64,000 nt of DNA from Cryptosporidium bovis. Its lineage: Eukaryota > Apicomplexa > Conoidasida > Eucoccidiorida > Cryptosporidiidae. The position numbers and the translations under genes were made by a program. The notes below the pieces were generated by a model, which did not search any database, was not told where the DNA came from, and worked only from the letters and a program-made list of their open reading frames with translations. Below are positions 1 through 7,777 of the stretch, in pieces. The DNA lies in NCBI GenBank assembly GCA_009768925.2, contig VHIT02000052.1, positions 62,001 to 126,000 on the forward strand, given 5' to 3'. Numbering within the stretch: the first letter of the stretch is position 1; every line of letters begins with the position of its first letter.

Positions 1-1952
1 TCTGCATTATACATATAACTTGATTTCAATTCAGAAAATCCGTTAGGGGAAGCAAAATTTCTTTTAAAAGAAATGGGGGATGTCCTGTTAGAAATTAACT
101 TTACATCTCCCGACCAAAAAGGAAGCCTGGTGATCCTAGACTTGTTAGTTTCAATAACTGCAAATGGTCCGATGATATCATTATCTCTATAAGAATAATA
201 ATTTCCCATAAGCAAAGAGGCATTCTTTATCCTAATCCAATCACCAGGTGATAATGGTTTCTTATTATTTAAAAAATACTCCCTCAAACCGTAATTAAAA
301 GTACTTGACAATACAACTAAATAAAAGCTCTCAAAATTTAATTTTATTGTATCCTCCAATGTCACTTTGTCTTGATTTACATGTTCTGTAACAATCAGGC
401 AGAACAATTCCCGTTCAAATGACTTTTTCCTATTTTCTATATATGGTTTACCATTTGAATCAAATGAAATAGATGATTCACTAATAAATTCAGGTAAGAA
501 ACATATATCATTTACTAATACAATGACATCTCCATAAGCTCTGCAATTCGAATTTCTAGACTCATCCAAAAGAGATGAGAGTGATTTTGTGTATGGTGAC
601 AAGGAATAGTAAGGAAATTCATGGAATAATTCATAAACCCATCTCTGTAACCTTAGAAGTTTTATGGAGTCATTTTTTGTAAAGGTTGTTTTTTGTTGCA
701 TATTACCTGCTCTAAATGCATTTTCAACGGTAAAGTAACATTTTCCGGACTCTAAAATGTCTTCGTCACTATTGAAATCCATGTATAAAGTATCTAACTT
801 TAAGTCATAAATAGTCCACACTCTGATTGAGGTATTTCTAAAATTGTAAGGTATGTCAATATACTTGCGTTTTGAAATCATGGGCTCTACCCTATGAACC
901 CTAATAATATCACCCAAACTAATAATAGGGAGAGTATTAACATCACCATTGGTTGCAATTTCAAGCGAAATAGTTGGTATGGACTGATTTAGTTGTGGTT
1001 TATCATTATATCTATAAATTCCAGAAAGCAAATTTTCAAGAATTCCCCTGGTAAAGTTGTCAATTGGTACCAGCTCCATCACAGATGGATCTATGAGAGT
1101 GACATTTATGAATATATGTGTTTGATTCGTATTTGAACGTCTAGTAGGATTATTTCCTACTTCCAATACTACTCCATACAAATTTGTACTAATATTTGGT
1201 TTGATATCTGAAAGTTTCTCAATATATGCGTAATTGTTATTCTGAGGCTGTTTGCCAATACCTAAAAATGTTTTTCTCTTTTTGTTTAATTTCTCGATTT
1301 GAAAATCCAAAGTATTATCGGTATGCACTTCTTGAATTGTATCAGCACTATTCCTTGAACAGGCATTGGATTCTTTATCAAAAAATTCAGCTCTGTGATT
1401 TTGATTGTTACAATTATTCATATTGTTAAGAACATTGCTTTCTGAAAATTCGCCCCTATTATAAATTCGTGCCCAAGCAGGGAGATAAACGTTCCCCTTG
1501 CTACAAACAACAGCTGCATGAGTTAAAATAGCAGGTACATGTTCAAACCCTTTTCTCCAAACAGTCATGGAAGAATCCCTGTTATTGTTATTGTATTCAA
1601 AAATTATTAAATCGTTTTCAACTTTCACAAAAGCACCAATTATCTCTAGAACGTCGCCTTCCAAAATAAATGAGCAAGCAATCGACCATTCACTAAAACA
1701 AAGAATAGTAAAAAATAGGTCAACAGTTGGGCCGTCAGATAGGCTCTTTGTTAAAATTGATGTCCTGTATAATCTATTTGTGCATGTTAACTTAGCATTA
1801 ATCGCTATGTAACATCCATCGTTTCCATAATTTAATTGATATTTTGAATGTTGCCGTATAACGGAAATACCAGTAACCAATACTAGAAATCCATTTGATG
1901 GATTAACAGCACCTAATACTGGCTTACTTTTTTTGAAGGTTTCCCTATGCAT
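1..1952 (-). CDS. POT1: POT1-like telomere single-strand DNA-binding protein (partial, C-terminus outside window)
   Basis: The frame is open without a stop from an ATG at 1952-1950 to the left edge (650 codons), so the C-terminus lies outside the window. POT1 family proteins cap the telomeric 3' overhang with OB folds. About 250-390 residues in, the segment NLYGVVLEVGNN is followed by a strand like FINVTLIDPS and then by LPIISLGDIIRVHRVEP. This matches the order of the POT1/TEBP-alpha first OB fold (LYGVV ... V.I.D ... GDI.R.H). A second OB-like stretch follows (LSPGDWIRIKNASLLMGNYY). An Asn-rich N-terminal region of about 240 residues precedes the recognised domain and may hold a further OB fold. 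A TTTAGCGCC element lies just upstream at 2012-2020. The assignment rests on motif order only; another OB-fold single-strand binder is the main alternative. Confidence 0.6.
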   Translation of the reverse strand, partial: MHRETFKKSKPVLGAVNPSNGFLVLVTGISVIRQHSKYQLNYGNDGCYIAINAKLTCTNRLYRTSILTKSLSDGPTVDLFFTILCFSEWSIACSFILEGDVLEIIGAFVKVENDLIIFEYNNNNRDSSMTVWRKGFEHVPAILTHAAVVCSKGNVYLPAWARIYNRGEFSESNVLNNMNNCNNQNHRAEFFDKESNACSRNSADTIQEVHTDNTLDFQIEKLNKKRKTFLGIGKQPQNNNYAYIEKLSDIKPNISTNLYGVVLEVGNNPTRRSNTNQTHIFINVTLIDPSVMELVPIDNFTRGILENLLSGIYRYNDKPQLNQSIPTISLEIATNGDVNTLPIISLGDIIRVHRVEPMISKRKYIDIPYNFRNTSIRVWTIYDLKLDTLYMDFNSDEDILESGKCYFTVENAFRAGNMQQKTTFTKNDSIKLLRLQRWVYELFHEFPYYSLSPYTKSLSSLLDESRNSNCRAYGDVIVLVNDICFLPEFISESSISFDSNGKPYIENRKKSFERELFCLIVTEHVNQDKVTLEDTIKLNFESFYLVVLSSTFNYGLREYFLNNKKPLSPGDWIRIKNASLLMGNYYSYRDNDIIGPFAVIETNKSRITRLPFWSGDVKLISNRTSPISFKRNFASPNGFSELKSSYMYNA

Positions 1953-2032
1953 ACAATATTCTTCTCCGTAGAACCCTGAAAACTATCGAATAAGCTAGTA
2001 AAAAAAAAAAATTTAGCGCCGGCAGATACAAT

Positions 2033-3271
2033 CTAGAAGAAACGAGCTTTCTTGGATATCTTTCTAGCTTTTCTATTTCTCCTTAACAGTTTGTTCAGTC
2101 TTCTTCCATAGTGAGAGTCATTCTTTGGTGGAAGTTCTATCAAACCTCTCTTGTAAATACTTGATATTATATCTACAGATGGTTTTTTGTCAAAAATATG
2201 TAGTTTTCTTAAAGAACCACAGCTAAGTTCAAGATCCTCCTTTAGTAAAACATCTTTAGGTTTTTCAACATAGAAATTCCTTCCTATTCTGAACTTAGAA
2301 ATAATCCCCATTTTTCTCGCAGAGTCAAGTTGTTCACGCAAAATAGCAAGGTAAATTTTTCTACATTCGAGGTTTTTGTCAAGAGCATTAATGTCACCGA
2401 TTATTATATCTAAATGAAGTTATAGAAAGAGACCCCAAGAATTAAATATCAATAACTTACCTATATTTGACACATCATTGTTCAATTTTTGTGTGTTCAC
2501 CTTTTTCTCTATTTGAAGTCTAGTTCTTTTTTTCCTCTCGATTCTATTAATATCAGACCTCTTTCTTCTTTTATTCTTTTTTTTCCTTAATGGTTCATTT
2601 TTTACTTCCTCACCTATGTCATTACATATTTCTACTTCCCCAAGTCTATCAATATCTATCAACTTTCCCTTTTGTATTGAATTTAACAGAAGGTATTTTT
2701 GCGATACATTTAGTTTAATAATGTCATCATAATTGTAGTAATCAGATATTACTGTATCTACAAGATGAGTATTATTGTCATTTTTTTGTTGTAAATTATT
2801 CATTGCAGATGCAGAAAATTGAAATACCTTATCCTGTCTGTCAGATTCTAAAGGGTTAATAGACTCTCCTGATGATGGTGGAGTGATAAATGGTCCTTTA
2901 TACTTTACTTTTTCTCCAGGATAACTCTTTTTCACAGTTTCATCGCTGTTTGAACAAATAGATGTACCCCAAATATCGAATTCGTCGTTATTTGATGATA
3001 TTTTCTTGCGTTTTCTTGGCAAATCTACATTTTTATATAAATTTATTATCTCACGATTTTTAATCTTTCTTATAGGTCGTTTACTATCGCAACTTTCATT
3101 AGGCTTTTTAAAGTTTAATCCACTACTTTTGTATAAATAACCATCATCTATCGTAAATAGAAACCCTGATTTCAAATCAGAGTCTACTCTGTCCTCTAAA
3201 ATGCTGTTGTGAATGGTTTCTATTGAATTCTCAACATTAATTTTCTTATATAGTCTCTTTGATTTTACCAT
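2033..3271 (-). CDS. NOP53: NOP53/GLTSCR2-like 60S ribosome biogenesis factor, two exons
   Basis: Exon 1 is 3271-2461 and exon 2 is 2409-2033, joined across a 51-nt phase-1 GTAAGT...TTTAG intron (2460-2410), giving 395 aa. Without splicing, exon 1 would end in a spurious tail and the C-terminal block would lack a start. NOP53 proteins act in nucleolar pre-60S maturation and exosome recruitment. Diagnostic features are the basic N-terminus, an IWG motif near residue 100, a very Lys/Arg-rich centre, and the C-terminal signature: a SGSLR-like block (CGSLRKL), then IYKRGLIELPP and a terminal basic stretch, matching family consensus GSLR.L ... R.LIEP. A GAGGCGCTAAAAAA element sits about 35 nt upstream of the ATG. 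The family assignment comes from this C-terminal signature; the middle is poorly conserved. Confidence 0.72.
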
Positions 3272-3571
3272 TTTATCAAGTCAAAAAAAGATTTAGTAAA
3301 ATAGAGGCGCTAAAAAAAAGTTTCGAGGTAAGGGAGGGAATTCAGAATTAAATTTCTTTTTTTGAGTAATCTTGAACGAAGCAACTATAAATACTGGATC
3401 AGAGTATTTATATATTCAACATTCTTCTGTTTTTATTTTCTCTGGTATTATTATTTGTTAAATATTATTTATTCATCTAATTAGTCAACTTTTTTTTTTA
3501 AACACTCTTTGTAATACAAGGTGAATATATAATATAATAGAGAAATGTAAATATTATGTCAATTAATTGAT
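3272..3571. other. Divergent intergenic spacer (NOP53 / hypothetical)
   Basis: A 300-nt AT-rich divergent promoter region with T-runs and a GGCGC element near 3307. I see no coding frame or RNA gene. Confidence 0.6.
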
Positions 3572-4555
3572 ATGCCTGAGCTATCCAATACCAACAAAGA
3601 AATCATATTTAATAGCTCCAAAAAAAAGACACTGAATGATATTTTTAAAACATGGAGAAACAAATTATACAAAGTTATTCAAAGCAGACCCAAACGGAAT
3701 CAATTGAATGAAAGTAATGAAGTCGTTACGGACGATAATGATAAATACGTTTCATCTCAAATTGTTCATTTAAAGGTTCTTAATTACCCAAATTATGACT
3801 TGCCTGAAAGGTGCTCGGACAATTTTTTCTCGAGAAATCCTTTTGGAAGTGGAAACTGCTCTAATTTACAACTATCTCTATTAGGTCCAGCACTCAGGAG
3901 AAAAAATAAACAGTTTAGCAAAGGAGATGAATTAGAAGATATTTGCAAGTCTCAGGTAAATCGAATGTCCTCAAAAAACTTACTTGAAAATATTGAATTT
4001 GCACGCAAATTAAGCGAAGAGAGAATCAATAGGGCAAGGAACTACTACAAAAAATTGCAAGCTCACGTCAGGTCAGATGCATTAAATGAGGTTGTTGAAT
4101 ATATTTTTAATGACTTCGATGAGAATGACCTGACTATTCTTTTGAAGCACAGTTTCGATACTAAATGCAATAATACATCTGAACTAGAATTATCAGAAGT
4201 ATATTTAAAGGCAAGCTCAAAAATAGATAATTCTCATGAAGTTAATTCAAACACTACAATAACAAAAGATTGTTCAGAAAATGATTATTCATTTACCGAG
4301 AATTTTAGAATGCCTCAAATAATGAATTCATCAGACGGAACCTCTGAATTGCCTTTGGTAGACTATGATACAGTTATTAATAATTCACTGTTGCTTCTTG
4401 AATCAGATTTTTCCAACTTAAATACTGCAAGTGATTATTTGGTTTCTAGAATTAGTAGCGTTTCTCTAGAAATTAATAAAACTATTGCAAGTTGCATTGA
4501 AAAGAAAATTATCAACATTAAAACAGGAAAATATCAAGGAAATGTTGAATTTTAA
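3572..4555 (+). CDS. Hypothetical protein, 327 aa, charged with a short helical segment
   Basis: I do not recognise this protein. It starts at an ATG and ends one nucleotide before the stop of the convergent SAS6L gene. Visible features are a basic N-terminal half (KKKTLNDIFKTWRNKLYK), a charged region predicted helical at about residues 130-180 (ENIEFARKLSEERINRARNYYKKLQ), an acidic Asn/Ser-rich centre and a hydrophobic-patterned C-terminal helix. There is no signal peptide or membrane segment, so it is probably cytosolic or nuclear. The spacing of charged and hydrophobic residues in the middle would suit a short coiled coil, but function cannot be assigned. Confidence 0.6.
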   Translation: MPELSNTNKEIIFNSSKKKTLNDIFKTWRNKLYKVIQSRPKRNQLNESNEVVTDDNDKYVSSQIVHLKVLNYPNYDLPERCSDNFFSRNPFGSGNCSNLQLSLLGPALRRKNKQFSKGDELEDICKSQVNRMSSKNLLENIEFARKLSEERINRARNYYKKLQAHVRSDALNEVVEYIFNDFDENDLTILLKHSFDTKCNNTSELELSEVYLKASSKIDNSHEVNSNTTITKDCSENDYSFTENFRMPQIMNSSDGTSELPLVDYDTVINNSLLLLESDFSNLNTASDYLVSRISSVSLEINKTIASCIEKKIINIKTGKYQGNVEF

Positions 4556-4556
4556 C

Positions 4557-5255
4557 TTAATACTTAGATTTAAGTTGTTTTTCATATTTATTTTTCATAC
4601 ATGACGTATTTTTCTGCAAATAACTCATTAAAGTTGGATTCCTCATGTTTAGCAAGTTCGAAATTTCTATGAACCTTGTTTCCATAATTGCTAATTTGCT
4701 CTTCATCAATGAATACCTAAATGAAATAGAATTTCTTATTATGTCTTCCGTTGTCTGTTTAAAATCAATAGATAGCAATTCTAAGTATTTGTATCCAACT
4801 ATTTGTATAAAGGTCAATTTCCCCGTTCCATCTCCCCTTAGACAGAATTTTGCACTATGTCCAAGCTGATCTTGGATAGAATCATTTATTATTCTGCAGA
4901 ACGTTTCAGCGAAATCTGAGAAGTTACAAACTAAATTCTGTGTTACTTTCAGCTCGTTGAATTCTACATGGTCAATGTCGTATATATAGTAAAGAAATAA
5001 ATCATTGTCACAAGTTATCTCTATTCTGATTAATTCTGGTAGTGATTTCTGTCCTTTAAGCATTACCCTAAAATTAATATTTTCCATAGAGCCAATTTCC
5101 TCGACTCCATCTGAATCCATCAACCTAATTTCAATTGGGCAAGTTCTCCTAAATACAACGAAAAAACCATTTGTAAGTATTGGATCAGCTTTTTCTAATT
5201 CTGTACAGTCAAATTCATTTAATACAGCTTTATCACAAAATTTTGTCCTTTCCAT
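4557..5255 (-). CDS. SAS6L: SAS6-like protein (SAS6L), head domain with almost no coiled coil
   Basis: A 232-aa protein. SAS-6 builds the centriole cartwheel; SAS6L is a shorter relative lacking the long coiled coil, reported at the apical complex of Toxoplasma. Residues about 75-170 carry the SAS-6 N-terminal head pattern: LPELIRIEITCDNDLFLYY (family L.RIELT.D.DLFFLY), then DIDHVEFNELKVTQNLVCNF (family DI...F..LK..Q.LLVDF), then the F.L...G.G.L.I.......L..LS strand series. Only about 60 residues follow the head, too short for a canonical SAS-6 rod, which favours SAS6L. It starts at the only nearby ATG and is convergent with the upstream hypothetical, the two stops being one nucleotide apart. 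Confidence 0.7.
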   Translation of the reverse strand: MERTKFCDKAVLNEFDCTELEKADPILTNGFFVVFRRTCPIEIRLMDSDGVEEIGSMENINFRVMLKGQKSLPELIRIEITCDNDLFLYYIYDIDHVEFNELKVTQNLVCNFSDFAETFCRIINDSIQDQLGHSAKFCLRGDGTGKLTFIQIVGYKYLELLSIDFKQTTEDIIRNSISFRYSLMKSKLAIMETRFIEISNLLNMRNPTLMSYLQKNTSCMKNKYEKQLKSKY

Positions 5256-5453
5256 CTTTTTTTCAGCCTATAATTTATGAAATAACTAATACTGTGTATT
5301 CACAAGGGAATATATAATTTCTTATATATTTTTCGCAAAAAAAATAGATGCCACAAAACCCTATAATTATTATATATGCGTTATTCCGTTTAAATCTAAA
5401 TACGAGTACTTAATTTTTTTTCACTTTCCGAGCTTGCGCAGAAGCATACTCAC

Positions 5454-5460
5454 GCATGCA
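5454..5460. promoter_or_regulatory. GCATGCA element upstream of GALE
   Basis: A GCATGCA sequence 32 nt before the likely epimerase start. A TGCATGCA-type motif is a known apicomplexan AP2-factor site class; its role here is inferred. Confidence 0.25.
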
Positions 5461-5491
5461 CACAAGTCATTGTAAATTAGTTTTCTTCAAA

Positions 5492-6526
5492 ATGAATAAA
5501 GGTAATATAAAAATTCTATGTACAGGAGGTGCAGGCTACATCGGTAGTCATACAGTTGTTTCACTTCTTGAAGAAGGTTATTGCACTCATATTTTAGATA
5601 ACTTCTCAAATTCAGATCCTGAGGTAATAAATAGAATAGAAAAAATAACAGGAAAAATTGTGCCTTTTTATAAAATTGATATTAGGGATAAAGAAAAGGT
5701 ATTAGAGTTATTTAAAAGGGAAAGATATGATGCAGTAATACATTTTGCAGGCCTAAAAGCTGTTGGAATTTCAGTTTCAAAGCCTCTGGAATACTATGAA
5801 AATAATGTAGTTGGAACTATCAGACTATTAGAAGTCATGAAAGAAACGAACTGCAACATCCTTGTATTTTCATCAAGTGCAACAGTTTATTTGCCGAAAA
5901 CAACGCCATTAATTGAAACTGATCCACTCGGAGCATCTAACCCATATGGGCAGACAAAATATGTCATTGAACTGATTTTAAAGGACGTTTATAACGCCTC
6001 CAACAAAGTTAAGGTTTCAATACTTAGATACTTTAACCCAGTTGGTTGCCACCAGTCTTCACTAATAGGTGAAGATCCAGAAGAACCTAATAATCTTCTC
6101 CCATTTATACAACTCGTTTCCATAGGAAAAAAAGAGAAACTTTATGTATTTGGTAACGATTGGCCAACTAAGGACGGAACTGGAGTCAGAGATTATATTC
6201 ACGTTTTGGACTTGGCAGAAGGTCACATAAAGGCATTAGAAAAGTTGTTAAAATCACAAAATGAGGAGAAAATACTTGACATATACAACTTGGGTTGTGG
6301 ATCGGGTGTTTCTGTTCTTGAAATGGTCAAACATTTTGAGAATGCAAGTGGAAGAGAAATTCCTTTCGAGGTTATACAGAGAAGACAAGGAGATTTAGCA
6401 ACTGTAGTGGCAAATCCTTCGAAGGCAGAGAAGGAACTAGGATGGAAGGCAAAAAGAACTATTTTTGAAGCCTGCAAATCTGCGTTTGAATGGCAGTTTA
6501 AAAATCCAAATGGGTATTCAAAATAG
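5492..6526 (+). CDS. GALE: UDP-glucose/UDP-galactose 4-epimerase
   Basis: A 344-aa NAD-dependent extended SDR that interconverts UDP-glucose and UDP-galactose, supplying UDP-Gal for glycoconjugates. The N-terminal Rossmann motif is TGGAGYIGSHT. Other motifs are HFAGLKAVG, the catalytic Ser/Thr strand FSSSATVY, the catalytic YxxxK in NPYGQTK (Tyr near residue 151), RYFNPVG, and the C-terminal G.RDYIHVLDLAEGH and GWKA blocks. All are full-length GALE hallmarks. An in-frame ATG lies 12 codons earlier (5456), but the start at 5492 puts the Rossmann motif near the N-terminus as in the family and has a better A-rich context. It is cytosolic, with no signal peptide if the later start is used. Confidence 0.93.
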   Translation: MNKGNIKILCTGGAGYIGSHTVVSLLEEGYCTHILDNFSNSDPEVINRIEKITGKIVPFYKIDIRDKEKVLELFKRERYDAVIHFAGLKAVGISVSKPLEYYENNVVGTIRLLEVMKETNCNILVFSSSATVYLPKTTPLIETDPLGASNPYGQTKYVIELILKDVYNASNKVKVSILRYFNPVGCHQSSLIGEDPEEPNNLLPFIQLVSIGKKEKLYVFGNDWPTKDGTGVRDYIHVLDLAEGHIKALEKLLKSQNEEKILDIYNLGCGSGVSVLEMVKHFENASGREIPFEVIQRRQGDLATVVANPSKAEKELGWKAKRTIFEACKSAFEWQFKNPNGYSK

Positions 6527-6692
6527 AAGAGCAACAATTAAAAATGTAAAACACAAAAATTTAACAAACTTCTTTTATTTCGCCAGACACTTTGTTGTGT
6601 GAGTTTTGATTAAGGTGTAATTGTTAAAACAGAGTTTCTTAATAATTTCGTATTGACTAAAAATGAAACGCGCAATTTAGTCTCTTTATATT

Positions 6693-7751
6693 ATGTCTTT
6701 ATTTTTATTATTTGTTTTCTTTGCTGCAATGAGAAATTCAGTTGCTCAGTTTCACCTAGTTGCCCATAGGGGTGCATCCTTCTATACTCCTGAAGAAACA
6801 AGGCAAGCGTATGAACTTGCAGCTAGCCAGGGTGCCAAATTCATTGAATGTGATATAGTTTCGACGAAGGATGGTGTATTGATATTGAGGCACAGCCCAA
6901 ATTTGTTGGAATCTACAAATATTAAGGACTTTCCGGAGTTTTCCCACCTTAAAAAAACTTTGGAGATGTACTGCGATACTGACTCGGATTCAGTAGATGG
7001 GATATTTTCATGGGACCTAACATACGAGGAAATTAAAAGATTGGGGTGTACTCATGACATTAGATACAACAATAGAAATCAAGAATTATGTGGAGTTCAA
7101 AGTATACTTTCACTGGATGAATTCCTGGAAATGAGTGAAAATGGTTTTAATGGTTATAAACCGGGTATCTACATAGAAATAAAATACCCCACTATCCACG
7201 AAGAAATGGGAATTAATATCACAGATAAGTTATTGGATGCTCTAGAAAAATATGGACTTAACAAGGATGCAGATCATGTTTATATCCAGAGTTTTGAACC
7301 CGAAAACCTGAAATATATTCGTGAAAGAAGTCAAGTTAGGCTTGTGCAACTACTCACAAGGGACGAAAAAAACAGTTTTGTATATGCCGTTAAGGACCCT
7401 ATTTCCAACAAGACGATTTATTCTCCATGTGACTTGGAATACATTGCAAAATTTGCGAATATTGTTTCACCGACTAAGCATGATTTGATCTCCCCACTTA
7501 ACAAAGAAAGTTCAAGTCCCCCTCTTGGTCCCGGACTTCTTCCCAATTCAAGTGATTTTATTTCCAAATCACATAAATATTCCCTTATTGTAGTCCCATA
7601 TACATTTAGGCCCGAGTCTGTCCTTCCTATGTTCAGCACCCAGGAGGAAGAATACGAATATTTTATCTTTACATTAAGATCGGATGGTGTTTTCACAGAC
7701 GATCCAAAAGGGCTAGTGGAATATTTAGCCAAGAGGCAAGGAAACAAGTAA
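6693..7751 (+). CDS. Secreted glycerophosphodiester phosphodiesterase
   Basis: A 352-aa GDPD-family metal-dependent phosphodiesterase, expected to hydrolyse glycerophosphodiesters to glycerol-3-phosphate and an alcohol. It begins with a hydrophobic signal peptide (about residues 1-18, ending near VAQ). The catalytic HRGAS follows immediately, with metal-ligand ECD (FIECDIV), the second His in LILRHSP, and IEIKYP (EIK) in the middle. The C-terminus has the family-like DGVFTDDP motif. Such periplasmic-type enzymes (GlpQ-like) are long compared with the cytosolic bacterial type, as here. The signal peptide suggests delivery to the secretory pathway or parasitophorous space. An ACGCGCAATTT element sits about 25 nt before the start. 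Confidence 0.9.
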   Translation: MSLFLLFVFFAAMRNSVAQFHLVAHRGASFYTPEETRQAYELAASQGAKFIECDIVSTKDGVLILRHSPNLLESTNIKDFPEFSHLKKTLEMYCDTDSDSVDGIFSWDLTYEEIKRLGCTHDIRYNNRNQELCGVQSILSLDEFLEMSENGFNGYKPGIYIEIKYPTIHEEMGINITDKLLDALEKYGLNKDADHVYIQSFEPENLKYIRERSQVRLVQLLTRDEKNSFVYAVKDPISNKTIYSPCDLEYIAKFANIVSPTKHDLISPLNKESSSPPLGPGLLPNSSDFISKSHKYSLIVVPYTFRPESVLPMFSTQEEEYEYFIFTLRSDGVFTDDPKGLVEYLAKRQGNK

Positions 7752-7777
7752 CATCTTGTTAAGTATTTTCAAGTTGA

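Noticed and set aside
1226-1812. Plus-strand frames inside the POT1-like gene
   Set aside because: Shadows: the minus strand is open for 650 codons with OB-fold motifs.
2033-2341. Separate 102-aa gene downstream of NOP53 exon 1
   Set aside because: Starts with TTG and carries the NOP53 C-terminal signature; it is exon 2, joined through the 51-nt intron.
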